Positions 47,700-60,689 are shown, counted from the first letter of the stretch. The stretch: 64,000 bases of DNA from Raphanus sativus (GCF_000801105.2 NC_079516.1:19002998-19066997), one strand, 5' to 3'. Numbers and translations are program-made. Notes: generated from the sequence alone by a model not told the origin.

Positions 47700-50340
47700 T
47701 TTTTTAACAGAAGTTTTGACCAGTTTGGATATAATGATCATCTATACTCAAACCAAGGATTGTATGGTCTAAATTTTATATGAGCCGCTCAATTTAACGT
47801 CATACATAGGTTTTGTTGTACCTATGTATGAGTTTTATAATTCATATATTGTGCCTAATTGTCCGCAATAACGTTACGTCACTATGGAGATGGTTGGTGA
47901 ACATCTAGGTAAAATGTTCTAACTAATTCTTTTGTTCATTTAAATTTTGAAAAGAAAACCGTCTGCTTTTAAGAGTACAACCAGATTTTTTGAACAAAAA
48001 AACACATGATACAAGAAATATAATTCGAAATCCAAACTCAAACGGTGTTAGCAATAGATTTAGTTTTGAACATATACACACAAAGAAAACAGATACAAAG
48101 AAAAATTGGAGAAAATGGTTTAGTCTAAAACTTTTTCACTGGTCAATTTTCATACATCTCTCTTTATAAGATCCAAAATCGCAAAGTAAAATCATCTTGA
48201 TAACATAACCCAAACAGATATAAAATTGAAAATAAAATAAAATTCGTATAGTTCTTCTGGTTAGTAATTTTATAAAAAATAGAAGAGATTTATTAATTTA
48301 TTTTAAAACTAATTATCAACATATACCTTACCATATATGTTATTAGTAGCTTCAGAAGAGAAACATGAATAAAATTAGATCACTTAGAACAAATATGAAA
48401 ACACTAGAAATATGGTGTTGTCAACTACCTTTAGACCTAATATATATATATATATATATTGTCTTTCATGCTCTATTTTTTCAGACATTTCCATGTTTAT
48501 TAGTTTTAAATTATGTAGAACTATTAAAAATACATGTTAAATATGATGTAAAATATTTATTAAACTCAATCCGCGCGTAGCACGGACAAAGAATCTAGTT
48601 TATTAATAAAATTGTATAACTAAAACTAATGTTTTTACAAATATTATTATTATTATTATTATTAAATAAATATAAATTATGTTTACATATAAAATTTAAT
48701 AAAATCATATAAAATATAAGTAAAAATTAATAAAATATAAGTAAAAATTATATAAAATTTAAGCAAAATATTTTTTTTAATGTGTGATTTTGTATTAACA
48801 ATTGATTTTAGTAAATTATGATTGATTATGGTGAAAATGTTGGTGATAATATTAATAAGTATTGCTATACAATTAATGATTATTAGGAAAAATGTAAAAA
48901 TATGTTGTTAAAAATTTGCTTAGGACATCTAAACATGTTAGATCGGCACTGGTCTCCCCGAATGTCTTGTAGTATATATAGATTCATCACGAACGATGAT
49001 CTTTGGTAGAATGTTGTAGAGGATACCTAAAACAAACTTAATAAAAAGCTCCCCCAACAATCGAAGACATTGAGCAGGGGGGAGTTTCTTGGTTATACAA
49101 ACATAACCAAAGACAACTACGAAAACAAGGATGATGACTAAGGCAGTACGGCCGCTGGCTCCCCTTCTGTGGCCCTGCCTCTTTCCTCGTAGCTGCAGAA
49201 GAGGGAGTTCGGATTTTGGTCGACAATAATGCCGCTTTGTTTGAAGAAGCAGCTCGCCTCAGTCTCTCCGAATTGCTTGTAGTATAGGTTCATCGCGAAC
49301 GATGATCTTTGGTACAGTGTTAAATGTTTTGATCATTATTGCTTCTTTTATTTATTTTTTCTGCTTTTTTGCTTGGTGATTTTAGGATCACAGTGTTAAA
49401 TGGTGTTTAGAACCGCTAATTATTCATTTAATCAAGCTTCGTTCATATTTTACTATAATTGCAAGTATAAGTGTGTTGGGGACGATGGTTTTCTAAGTAA
49501 GTTAGTAATTGACAATATTTCTTTCAAGTAATGAATTTATCTATGCCTACATGTGCTGTATCAACCCTTATCACTTGTTACAGTAATGTTGTTAGTTTTG
49601 TTACATGAACTTTTTTGTTGTCCTTTCAACTTCAAACGGAAACCCACGCCTCCCTGATTCTTTGCACTATGTTGATCCATCAAATGTCTAGCTACCAGAG
49701 AGTGAGGATTCATTGTTAGCAGTGACTCTGACGAAAAACTGATAATGTTATCTTTTTTTTTTTCTTTTGTATACAGGTAATAGTGGATCTTGGAGAAGTG
49801 TTGCAGTTCTATGACTCAGATAAACGCTAGGGATTCGGAGGTAATTGTGGATCTGGAAGAAGTGTTGGCAGTCTGATTCCGGAACCTGATTGCTATGTTA
49901 TTCAAATACCCAACTTGAACCTTATCTAATATCCGAATCCGCAGGTTTACCCGAAAACATGAAAAAAAATGTGAAAAAGCACGAAAAAATAATAGATTGT
50001 GCAAATGGATATGGGAATGCCAATGTCTACTAAGGCGGATCCACTAAAGGCCCATTATCTTTTAAAAATGGATATCGGAATGCCCAATGTTTTTGGTTAT
50101 GAGGAAGAAAAGCGAACTCTCATCATCCATACATAAATCGTGAAGAGCCTGAGAGACTTTTGTAGTTGACCGGATCATTGCTCCTCCTCACTTTCTCCGG
50201 CCGTCGAGATATCGCTGTCTCTTTCTTCACCGATTGTCTGTAACTCCATCCTCTCTCCTCCGATCTTCCAAATCCCAACAATTCTCCATCTACGAGCTCT
50301 TTTGGTTTAACAGAGTTTTTCGTCTCAGTGCAGTGACGAA
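47700..50340. other. AT-rich spacer with MATH gene scraps
   Basis: There is a TA run at 48438-48462 and an ATT triplet run at 48643-48664. A Helitron 3' end is annotated at 48571. Between 48955 and 49320 are leftovers of the MATH gene: TCCTCGTAGCTGCAGAAGAG (compare 47495) and two copies of a segment with GAACGATGATCTTTGGTA at about 48990 and 49297. Nothing codes for a complete product. Confidence 0.5.
48571..48598 (+). mobile_element. Helitron 3' terminus
   Basis: Hairpin CCGCGC-GTA-GCACGG, nine bases, then CTAG at 48595-48598 followed by T. The 5' end was not located; the element would lie to the left. Confidence 0.6.
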
Positions 50341-52445
50341 ATGGCTGCTCGTATCTGGATCTTCGCCGTCGTCGTCGTCTTAGCTATATCCTTATCTCTT
50401 CCTTCATCTTCCGCCTCCCCTCAGGATCTACAGATCGTAAATGCCGAGCGAAGGGTATCTCTCTCTCTCCTTTACTCAATCGATCCGTTTAAACTTTCTT
50501 ACCGAACCTCAAGTTGATGAATGTTCTGTCGGGCATTACCGATTCTCCGATCTATATAATCCTCAAAGTAAATGTTCTGATTCTAAAATGCTCCCTCCCC
50601 CCTTTGCGTTGGTTTGTTTTCCTCTGCAGATTGATTTAAGCTCACACATCGTGAAGGCCTTCTTGACCCTTAAGGTATCTCTCTCTCTCTCTCTTCAAAA
50701 GGTCATTCTTTTTTTTGATAGTACACACTTAAAGGTTGGAACTTTATGACTCAAATTTAAAACCCTTTTGTTATTTCATTTAAATTTAGTTCCTTGTAGT
50801 GAAAAGTTCAAAACTTGTTGGCTTTGATTTTGCTGTGAAGTGTCAATACTACATTTCTTATCTGAATTGTGTTCTTTAGGTCGAAAATATTGGGAAAGAT
50901 CCTGCTCTAGATATGCTTCTTGCTTTCCCACCTACCCAGATTAAGCATTTGGCTATGGTCCAAGCCCTAGCAATCACAGGCAAGAAGAAGAAGAAAACCT
51001 ACTTGCCTCTAGACGTCAAACCAACTGAACAACCTGACGCACCAAACGACACCGGTTACTTCCTCGTTACCTTTGCCACCCCCTTAACCCCAGGAGAAAC
51101 CGTTACACTCGAGGTGCTATACATACTAACTCATTCCCTGGAGCCTTTCCCATCAGAGATAACACAGGCAGAAGCTCAGCTGGTTTACTACCGCGACAGT
51201 GCGGTGATACTCTCACCTTATCATATCAAGCAACAGACGAGTTTTTTCAAGACTCCTAGTACGAGAGTAGAGTCTTTCACCAGCGTTGACCCTGCGAACC
51301 GTGCTGGAAAAGAGATCAAATACGGACCGTACGAGGATCGTGCTCCGTACTCTTACGCACCTGTTATCGTTCACTTTGAGAATAACAGTCCGTTTGCTGT
51401 TGTTGAGGAGCTTGTGCGTGAGATTGAGATTTCTCACTGGGGTAGCCTTCAGATAACGGAGAATTATAAGTTGACTCATGGGGGAGCTCGTCATAAGGGC
51501 GTCTTCTCAAGGTATGTAATAGGTCCTAATAGCTTATTGTATGACATTCTTCTGACGTTTTTGAGTTTTGGGCAGGGTTGACTATCAGTCTAGACGTTCC
51601 ATCAGTGGATCATCCTCTTTCAATGCGCTCCTTGCAGTGCTTCCTCCCAGAGTTAACTCTGTTTACTACAGGGATGACATTGGAAACATCTCAACTTCGC
51701 ATTTGCGTCCAGGCTTTAAGAAGGTATGGTTTGGTTATCTATCCTCTTCTCTTGATCTCTGGCCATTTAGGCAGTAATGTTTACATCAAATTCAAAAATG
51801 GTCTTTGCAGTCAGAACTTGAATTTGAACCGAGATACCCGTTATTTGGAGGGTGGAGAGCAACATTTATCATCGGCTATCGAGTTCCGTTGGAGGACTAT
51901 CTCTTTGAATCACCTGATGGCAGACGTTACTTGAACTTTACCTTTGGCTGCCCCCTCGTTGAAACTATAGTTAACAAGTTGACTCTCAAAGTGAGTTTAG
52001 TTAATCATTCTCTCTTGTTAGCAATCACTCCCTAACACAGGAAGATTCATGTTTTCAGGTCGTGCTTCCTGAAGGATCAAAGGACCCTTCTGCTGTTTTG
52101 CCCTTCACAGTCAATCAAGACTTACAGGTCAAATACTCATACCTTGACATCGTGGGAAGAACCGTGGTTGTGTTGCAAAAGGATAATGTAGTTCCCACTC
52201 ACAACGTACCCTTCCAGGTAAACTTTATACCTTCAACCTTAGTTTCTGTACTAGCCTAGATTTGATCTTGATGATGAACCAGAACCAACTGATTAATGTT
52301 ATGTGACGTCTTTTGGCAGGTGTACTATACGTTCAAACCAATATACATGCTTGCGGAACCGTTCATGCTTGTATCGGCATTCTTCTTCGTCTTTGTGGCT
52401 TCTCTTGCTTATGTACACATCGATCTCAATATCGCCAAGAAGTAG
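50341..52445 (+). CDS. OST1B: ribophorin I, oligosaccharyltransferase subunit 1B
   Basis: Ribophorin I is a non-catalytic subunit of the ER oligosaccharyltransferase complex that attaches N-glycans to nascent proteins. Seven exons join in frame: 50341-50454, 50630-50674, 50880-51511, 51576-51723, 51811-51990, 52059-52217 and 52320-52445, giving 467 residues. This is close to the short Arabidopsis paralogue (At2g01720, about 464), not the about 614-residue OST1A. Residues 1-26 form a signal peptide (RIWIFAVVVVLAISLSL). Family motifs include VYYRDDIGNISTS and FEPRYPLFGGW. A membrane helix near the end (FMLVSAFFFVFVASLAYV) is followed by a short cytosolic tail ending in KK. All borders are GT-AG. 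Confidence 0.95.
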
Positions 52446-53579
52446 AAATCTCATAGACAAGTTCATTTTTATATAGACTCCTAAAAGATGTAGTAGACCC
52501 CTTTATAATACTACTTTTTTTTTGGTTAAAAACAAATAATTATGTAGTTGCTGTTGACTTTCCTAGTTGTGTATCTTTGCCGCTCTTTGTTTCTAATGAA
52601 GTGAACTGTTGGAGATAGATAGTATTGTTGTTGAGAGTTAATCAAGGACATTTCAACTGCTATTGAGAGATAAACGCTCGGTCTTGGTACAGAACAAAGT
52701 AATGAATCTCTCAATGTTGGAAAGCAACCTCCTCCTGTCCATGGCAGGCAATGTAATCGTTCATCTACACATTGTTTATATTCATTCAATTGAATAAATG
52801 TTATTAAAAAGAAAAACAGGAGATAATCTTATGCTTCGTAAGGAAAAATAGTTACAAAAAGCTTATATTTTTTTGTGCTGGACACTGCATGTAAATACAG
52901 TTAAACAGTGTTCTCCTACATATATTTTTTTTTCCTGCAGATCTGAAAGATTATTAACAGAAAAAGATTATTCAAAAAGCAAAAAACATGTATTCCAAAA
53001 AAACAATAATTAGGAGACGCATGCTTTCTATCTTCGGGGAGTAAAATTTACGCAATGTCAGACAGAGAGAATCCTTTATCAATCATAATCCAACACGCAA
53101 AATCACCGAGACGCTTAACAAGTACCAAACGTCTGTTGCGTTTCAAGAAGAACACATTGTCACTTTTTTAAGACAAGTAATAAAAGATACTAGTGCTAAG
53201 TTGGTCTCTCTAAACGCCAATATATACTTTTGAGACATGTTTTTTTTTTTTTTTAAAAAAGAACAGATTTGTTTGGATTCGTTTATAACATTCCACAAAA
53301 CAGTCCATCTTGCAAAGGGATTCTAACATTCCACAGAACTGACCATCTTGCAAAGCAAATTATAATACAAGAAGATGCCGAATTCGATAGGCACATGATA
53401 ATAAAAACACAGGTAGCTTGATTGCCAACAAGTTACAGAGAAAAATTGCCGAAGTAGAACAAAATGCATAATAAAGCTATAAGAACATAAAAATTACATG
53501 AAGAAAAAAGAAAAAAAGTGATAAAGCTACAAACACTGAATCCTCCTCCTAATCTTCATCTTCTCCAAACCTTCCACCA
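52446..53579. other. spacer between convergent OST1B and DnaJ genes
   Basis: Holds the 3' UTRs of both genes; AATAAATG occurs at about 52793. The words ACATTCCACAAAACAGTCCA and ACATTCCACAGAACTGACCA at about 53289 and 53328 form a small imperfect direct repeat of about 40 bp. Nothing else stands out. Confidence 0.45.
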
Positions 53580-54500
53580 TCACACATTCTTCTTAGGCCT
53601 TCCTCTTCCTCTCTTCTTCGGCATCCCATCAGAACCAACTCCACCGTTATCACTCCTCACCGCCTCACCATCTCTCTTCCCCGAACCACCACTCGACCAC
53701 CCATCAAAGCTAATCGGCACACCACGAGACGAACCCGCCCCGTTAACATTATTAGGACCAGGCTCTGTCGGAGTAGTAACACCACCGAACACCGGAGGCA
53801 TCCAGTCGGGAAACTTGGTCGCATCTCCTTTACCTCCGACAAACCCCATCGGGAAAAAACCCCAACAGCAGTAATACTCGTCCCTCCCAGGCACCAAAGG
53901 AGGCAACTGAGGAACACTCGCGGCGTGAAACGCGCGTTGGCAGTTCTGGCAACGAATGCAATACTCCTGATAAACCCTAGGGTACTCGTGTAGCGCGTAA
54001 CAGTAAGGACACGCCGTCCAAAACGTGCTCATCCTCTCGCTCGTGCCTCTCTTCTTCTTATTCAGATTCAGATCCACCTTTGTGAAGATGAGATCGAACT
54101 GCGACTTCTTCGACGCCGTCGACAGCACCTCCCACGCGTCGGCCACGAGGCGGAACGCCTGGTCGGCGTAAGGGAGGCGGTTCTTGTCGGGGTGGAGGAG
54201 GAGCGCGAGGCGGCGGTACTGTTTCTTGATCAGATCGGAGTCGGCGGGGGACTGGTTCGGGTCCTCGATCTGGAGGATCTTGTACCAGTTCGGCTGGTTG
54301 CTGTTGATGCGATTCTCCGAGGAGGAGGCGAGGAGGACGTCGACGACGGCGAGGATTTGATCCGTGCCTTCGAGGAGAGGCTCGGTCTCCTGTGCTAGGA
54401 TGGCGAACTCTTTTGAGCCGTTTAGATCTCGGGATTCGAGGAGCTTTTCGGAGATTCCGAGGAGGCGCTCGGCTTCGGAGCGGTTAGTGTTTTCTCCCAT
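53580..54500 (-). CDS. DnaJ-domain protein with zinc-binding and AT-hook segments
   Basis: A J-domain co-chaperone that should stimulate an Hsp70, here of the plant group with long N-terminal helices. One exon encodes 306 residues. The J domain spans about 71-138 with the required HPD at 103-105 (LLLHPDKNR). A CPYC (164-167) plus CIRCQNC (181-187) pair forms the usual zinc-ribbon-like segment of this group. The C-terminus KKRGRGRPKK is an AT-hook, so a nuclear site is plausible. Arabidopsis At2g01710, about 311 residues and intronless, is the likely counterpart. The start is the Met at 54500; the frame is open throughout. Confidence 0.93.
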   Translation of the reverse strand: MGENTNRSEAERLLGISEKLLESRDLNGSKEFAILAQETEPLLEGTDQILAVVDVLLASSSENRINSNQPNWYKILQIEDPNQSPADSDLIKKQYRRLALLLHPDKNRLPYADQAFRLVADAWEVLSTASKKSQFDLIFTKVDLNLNKKKRGTSERMSTFWTACPYCYALHEYPRVYQEYCIRCQNCQRAFHAASVPQLPPLVPGRDEYYCCWGFFPMGFVGGKGDATKFPDWMPPVFGGVTTPTEPGPNNVNGAGSSRGVPISFDGWSSGGSGKRDGEAVRSDNGGVGSDGMPKKRGRGRPKKNV

Positions 54501-54832
54501 GGCTTATCGGTTAGTTATGGCTACGGCGGAGAAATGGAGGAAGCAGATCTCTTCTTTGTTGTTGAGAAGACGATGAGGGGAGGAAGGAAGGAAGGAAGGA
54601 AGCTCTCATTGGTGGATTGGTTCTTGTGGGTTAAATGGAAAACAAGTTACATTGGAATAAACGTAAATCAACAAAATGAGAAATAATCTTACATTTTTAA
54701 CTTTTAAATTTTTCCACTATGTAATAAAATTTTATTAAATATTTCCTTGTGTAAGAAAATTTAAGAAGTTTTGTCGGAGTAATTTGTTTTTTTGAAAAAA
54801 CGGAAAAATTTTTAAACTGTAGAAAAAAAATG
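54501..54832. other. DnaJ gene 5' flank
   Basis: A GGAA tetranucleotide run at about 54578-54600 lies close upstream of the DnaJ start. The A-rich bases before 54833 are the target site of the next element. Confidence 0.5.
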
Positions 54833-55029
54833 GGGGAAATTTCATAACTACACAAAGTGTATGGTACTACAATTCAACAATACCATCAATAGAAGAACAT
54901 TTTCACAAATACACTTTTCATTAATGTGTAAAAAACAAAATTAATCCTACCTTATCTCTCTCTTCCCGTGGAGATCCATCATCTCTTCTCCGTCGTTTCT
55001 CTTCGATGAAGTCGTCTCTCTCAAGCAGT

Positions 55030-55160
55030 CAGTGAAGAGTTACAGAGATCCATCGTCGTTTCTGTTGAGATCCGCCGTCTCCATCATCCGTCGTCTCCGT
55101 CGAGATCCATCGTCTCCTTAATCCGTCGTCTTCATCGAGATCCATCATCACTCTCTCTCT
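55030..55160. repeat. GAGATCCATCGTCTCC tandem repeat
   Basis: About four degenerate units of CCGTCGTCTCCGTCGAGATC type, about 30-36 bp each, near the left end of the second MULE-like element. Confidence 0.7.
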
Positions 55161-55637
55161 CTCTCAGCCGACGACAAGAGATTACGAGAATCACGATTAA
55201 AATCTCAAATATGTTGGCTCCTCACCACGATTGACACTGGTATGTTTCTAATTTGTATACTTTTTGTTTGATTCAAGTAATTTTTTGAATTTGTTCTTTC
55301 TGATATAAAAAAAATCAGAAAAAGTTGGTTTAGAACATGTCGATCTAAGGGAAAGAGTTTCAATAGTAAACATTGAGCTTTCGAAAAATTATAAACCTTT
55401 ATAAATCTGGGTTCAAGTAATATTAGAATTTTCGTTCCTCTGTTATCCAAAAAAAACAAATAAGGTTGATTTGATTTAGACTTGTCGTTTGAATAGTTCT
55501 GGTTAGGAAAAAGATTTTTGGATAGTGAACATTGCATTTCAAAGAATTATAACCTCTTATAAATCTTGGTTTTATGATATTGTCGATAGTACAACTTAAT
55601 GCTTAATGATATTACGATGACATTGTTTTCGCCATAG

Positions 55638-55858
55638 TTTTGAAAGCATGTACTGAGATGCATGACTTAGATAACGGGAAGAAGATACACTGCGACGTCG
55701 TTAAGGCGCCATGCTTTGATAATTTTGTGTTGACAGGTCTTGTAGATATGTATACTAAGTGTGGAGAGATCGAGAGTTGTTGTAGAGTGTTTGACGGTAT
55801 TCCCTTAGGAATGTGGTTTTCTGGACTTCGATGATTGCTGGGTATGTGAAAAATTGCT
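55638..55858 (+). pseudogene. captured pentatricopeptide-repeat gene fragment
   Basis: The frame from 55638 reads VLKACTEMHDLDNGKKIHCD, FDNFVLTGLVDMYTKCGEIE and RVFDGIPL, and after a one-base shift at about 55825 WTSMIAGYVKN. These are two or so PPR motifs of the PLS/DYW class. An AG dinucleotide just before 55638 could be a splice acceptor. It is isolated inside the second MULE-like element, as expected for gene capture. Confidence 0.75.
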
Positions 55859-56399
55859 TAAAATGTGAAAATGGCTTAAACAAATGGCGTATAAAACATT
55901 ATATCTTCTCTGTCTTTACATGACATCTTTTGATGAACAAGTTACTTCATTCTCTCCACATGCTGAAACAAGCTTCATCTCACAATCAGACCTTACTGGT
56001 GTGCTCAGCTACAATTATCAAGCATCTCCCGTGTCTGAACGTTCATGTCCTTGGAGTTTCCAAGCCAACTTAAAAGTCTTTTCTACAAAAGTAAGTAGAA
56101 CACATTGGTCTTCAACATTTAGCATATTTATTTAACTGATTTGATGTTTGCAGAAGAATAAAAGATATGTTTATGCTCATCATACTACCCTTGGAGATCT
56201 TCTAGAACCCGAGTAAGTTCTCTGAAGAAATCTTAAGATGCATATCTTCAATGTATATTACACTTTCCAGCAGAGCAAGAACCAGTTCTTGTATTTAGGC
56301 TTCACCTTCATCCAAAACCAGATTTGATAGCTGGAACCCATGCCTTGGGGATAGCAAAGAAGCAAACGCTCCACGTGGTGTTGTAATAGATTTTCTGAA

Positions 56400-57240
56400 A
56401 CTTCACCTGGATGATAGTTGTTTCAATAATTTATAAGTCTTTATAATTTATATAGCTAATTTATAAATCTTTATAAAATAAGTTATAAACTCTTAGAAAT
56501 TGGTTTATGAATCCGGATAAATGACTTATAAGGTTTTATAAATCATTTAATTGTTTCTTTTAAATTTAAATTACCCAAGAGATCATATGTGCAGTTTCAA
56601 GCTATTGTTTACTTGAAATCAAACTCGTTTATAGTTAGTTACACAATACATATACAGCAAAAAAGAGAGGGAGGGAGATTAGCAGAAGCATTATAATTGT
56701 TTATAAATAATTTATAATTGTTTATTATAATGAGTGGATAGATAAAATCATAAGCTTTAAGATGTTCTTATAACTAACTGATTAATATTTATAATTAATG
56801 TATAACATCTTATAGAAATATTTATAAATTCTTAGAATTTTCACGTAAAATATTTATACAAAAATTTATAAATGATTTTTTAAGTTAGAAAATGTTTTAT
56901 AAAACCTTATAAACTCTTTTTTTCTTACTAAAAACCTATTGGAGTATAACGATTCTCATTTTATAAACCCTTATGAATCAATTTATAAGGTTTTTATATA
57001 TTAATTTAGAAACCTTAATAAATTAGTTGTATAGGTTTATAAATCAACTAAAAGATTCTATAACCATTTAGAAATCCTTATAAAACAATTTATAATGGTT
57101 TGTATAATAATTTATAAAGGTTTATAAGGGTATGTAAATAATTTAGAAGGGTTTATAAAAATAATTTGTAAAGTTTATACACCATTATAAAGGATTATAA
57201 AACAATTTATAAGGGTATGTAAAATATCTGAAGCGGTGGA
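56400..57240. repeat. private TTATAAA-type degenerate repeat
   Basis: Words such as TTTATAAGGTTTATAAA, TTATAAACCTTTATAAAT and AATTTATAATGG recur every 10-20 bases on both strands. They also occur at 55385-55410, 55545-55565 and 58660-58720, but not noticeably outside the element. Being rich in TTATAA they are self-complementary. Confidence 0.6.
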
Positions 57241-57758
57241 GACTTGCTTGTTATCCGCATGTGCCTCAGAATCTGCCACGTATCATCATCTCCTTACAAA
57301 GCCTGCACATGTTCTTTAGTTTTATGAATTTAATCTTGTGTATCAAAGTTTTATGAACTTGACATAACTAATTGTAATCTATGCATTTCCATTTGTACCA
57401 TTAAAAAATGAAATCAATAATCTCTATACAATATTTTTTATGTCCTTATGAAAATGTAAAAGAGGTTCTAAATACCTAAAGGGCACTGTTATAGACAACA
57501 TTGTTTCGCACAATTAAAGAGAGTGGGTACATATATTTTTGCAATATAAAAACACAAAACTAGTGACTGTGTCAAAGTAAATAACAAAGCTTTATAAATA
57601 AAGCATGATCAAAGAATTAACTTCAAAAATTGTTACACAAAAATGAAGAAGTTCTCCGCTTTCTTTATGTTTGCTCATAAAGGAGGTCACTTGGAGATCA
57701 TTCCTAATAAAAACTGGAAGAACCTCTTATATAACAAAGAACCTCTTTTGTGTATTAT

Positions 57759-58430
57759 TTATAAACTCTTATTAAATGTATCCATTAATAAGAGTTTATA
57801 AATATTTATAAATTGCAGCATACACCAGATAGCGATTGATGTAGCTTCATCGGCCAAAAAAGGATTTCCTGTAACAATACCCTTTCTAGTTGATCTCAAA
57901 GTAAAAGTGAACATATGTTTCATCGCTTTGCTTCTTTCTAGCATATTTGGTGAAAGAGCCATGTCACCACCCTTTTGTTGTGCTTCCAAATCAAGGAGGA
58001 TCTGATCAAAGGCATGCTGTATAAACACAGAGAAATACTTAACTTCAATTGGAAGAATCTGCAAAATAATAAGCTTTAAGCACAAGTTCACAAGAACATC
58101 TCCTCAGCTATGTTGGTTTCGCATTTTGTAGAACCAGAAAAAATGACTTGCTTGTTCTTGGAAGAAACTTTGGAATGACCCAGACTTTCTTGTGATGTCA
58201 TTGAGAGCATTACGAGCACCTCCAAGTTTCTTCTTCTGACCAATCACATATCACTTTTAACAGAAGCATCAGTAACAACAGTCTTTGAAAATAACAAACA
58301 AGCAAATTCTTGTTTCAAAGAATCCATCAACTGTTTAAGCATATGATTACATAGGTGAGGACATCCTCCATTCTCTTGAAGTTTGATCAGATATGTGGTT
58401 ACTTTAATGAATCTTGTTTGACACAATCAA
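57759..58430 (-). pseudogene. unrecognised coding-like fragment inside the second MULE-like element
   Basis: Two minus-strand pieces look like real protein sequence: AFDQILLDLEAQQKGGDMAL, then RSKAMKHMFTFTLRSTRKGI, at 58091-57759, and LQENGGCPHLCNHMLKQLMD, then SLKQEFACLLFSK, at 58426-58244. Codon use and amphipathic patterns look normal for a plant gene, but I do not recognise the family. They are probably exons of a captured gene. Confidence 0.35.
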
Positions 58431-58844
58431 TTGTCATATTTGTATTCTTTTCTGAAACATAAAAAAAGCATAATGGTGATAGTCAATTTTTATATACACA
58501 GCTATATTGTGGGATAAAATTATATGTGATATTGATCCTCCATATACACAATTGTTTTATAATTAAGGTCTTATAGATGTAAAATCTAAGGAATTACTAC
58601 TTCCAACAATAAGCAAATCATGAGTACTATATACTACCTTGTAAAATAACTGAAAACTCTTATAAACAAAAAAATGTTAGCACTATGTTCTTTATCGATA
58701 AATTTATAAGGTCTTATAAATTTGAGATTTGAAACTTCATGCGAAAAACTTTGTCTCCCTTCCCAGAAATTGATCGATTTTGAGAAATCAAGCTAAAATT
58801 ACAAAAGGAGACGAAAACCACCATCTATTACCCTTTCACCTTTG

Positions 58845-59140
58845 TTATGCGTTCAAGGTGAGAAATCCTCTTGTTTTGTTCGTTTGAGCTCGTCGGACAT
58901 CTACTTCGTCAAATCTCGTCGGCGAAAGTGTCAGAATAGTCGAAACTCGCCGGGAAGTCGCCAGATCTCGCTCGCCGGGAAGTCGCCAGATCTCATGGGA
59001 GAGCTCGCCGCCAGAGAGCTCGTCGTCGGAATGCTCGGAGAGCTCGTCGGAGAGATCATCGGAGAGCTCGTTAGGTTCGTATTCAGTCTCGTTTGATTGG
59101 ATTTGGAGAGCTGTGTGAGAGAATACACCAAGGGGTATAA
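58845..59140 (-). other. terminal coding-like frame with short tandem repeats
   Basis: GC-rich piece with a 24-bp tandem unit (GCTCGCCGGGAAGTCGCCAG) at about 58945-58993 and GAGAGCTCGTCGG words to 59070. The minus-strand frame (NELSDDLSDELSEHSDDELS) follows from the repeat. It may be the promoter or leader that belonged to the captured gene. Confidence 0.35.
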
Positions 59141-60689
59141 CAGTCATTTTTTATTTAGTTTTTAGTGGTAAAGTTGATTAGTGTATTTTTGAAAAATGGT
59201 ATCATAAAAGTGGTATTAGTGGCAATTCCCCAAAAAAATATATAAAGATGATTGTTGTAATATAATTTGTTTTGTTAATAAAAGTCCAAAACAATTTGTA
59301 GAAATCTTATAAAAATAAAAATTCAATGAATTAACCAAATATTTATTAATTATTATCAACAACTAATATTATAAAATATATATTGAGTACTTTTTAAAAT
59401 GTAAATAGTTGAGAATAAGTTTCAAGAATTAGGGTGGATAGCACTACATTTTTCAGTATTTGTGATTTGTTTCGCACTTCACGGATATCTAATTTTTTGA
59501 TTTGCTTTATTTCGAAAAATACGGATATCCAGTTTTTCGAACATCCAGAAAATTTATAGATATTTGCGAATATTCACTAATATTTACGGATACTTTATCG
59601 ACTTTGTTTAATATAAACAAATTTACAAAACATTATACAATTATCAAAATTTTATATTTTATAAATAAATTTAATAAAATTATATAAGATTATACTTATA
59701 AACTCTATATTTAGGCATATATACATCTATTTGTATGTAAGTCGGAGCAGATTGGATATCCTCCTTTAAAGTTTTAGTATTTGTGATTTATTTCGCTTTT
59801 AATGAATATTAGTTTTTAATATTTGCATTGCTTTAAAGACTTACGGATATCCACGTTTTTAAGATCGAATCAAATTAAATTTAACGGATAAATGTTCGGC
59901 CCAAGAGACATAACTAAAATTTAAACTGACAAAATATTTAGCTTTATAGTGTTGCTTTGTGCTTCTAGCGATAGAGATTTTGATTGTGAAATTTCTGAAT
60001 ATTACTTAAATATTTTTAAAATGTGATACATAATATAAACTATAAAAGTCGTGAATACATTCAATATTCTTTTAAAATGCAAATTATATTAAAATAAAAA
60101 TATATATGAAAGTGAAAGTAAAACAATAGGGATTTTAAAATAACAAAAATAAAAATTAACTTTATCAATTTATCAAAAAAATCACAACAAACATTAAAAG
60201 ATGTTTTAGTTATTATAGAGAAAACAAAAAAAAGGTTTTTTTATAATGGAAAAGCAAAACTGAACTTTTTATCTTTAAAGCCACAACAAATGCTTTATAA
60301 AAAATGTGTTTACAACTTTAAAATCTTTAAATTTTGAAAACCTTGATTGATAAAATTTTTTATCAGAATTGTCTAATTCCACTAAGCTGGACATCATTAA
60401 TCTCAACCGGAGGTTAAACTTAGTTTTGTTAAGGCCATGCTTGGTGTGAACTTTTGACTTGAAGTTTTTAATGTTGTAAAGAATTTAGTGGATGTAACCT
60501 TTTTTCTAAAAATCATGTTTTGTAGGCTTTAGAAAATATATGCTGATTAGTGAAAAAAATGACTAATGTTTTCATTAATCGGCTTGAAAGAAAATGAACA
60601 TGGCAAGAGTATATTAAAAATACTTACAAATTTGTAAACATATCAGTGAAGAATCAAACTTTTTTTACAAATTTGTCAACAAAAATAGT

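Larger units (their letters stand above)
54833..59231. mobile_element. second MULE-like element, non-autonomous, with captured gene pieces
   Basis: The left end GGGGAAATTTCATAACTACA and the right end read inward, GGGGAATTGCCACTAATACC, are imperfect inverted repeats. Further in, CATTTTCACAAATACACTTT pairs with CATTTTTCAAAAATACACTA. Nine-base flanks AAAAAAATG (54824-54832) and AAAAAAATA (59232-59240) match at eight of nine positions, the size expected for a MULE; the A-run makes this weaker evidence. There is no transposase. The inside carries a PPR fragment, several exon-like pieces and a private TTATAAA repeat. Length 4.4 kb. Confidence 0.6.

Noticed and set aside
55205..55537. Minus-strand 110-residue frame
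   Set aside because: Asn/Lys/Phe-rich translation of AT-rich DNA with TTATAAA words inside the second MULE-like element.
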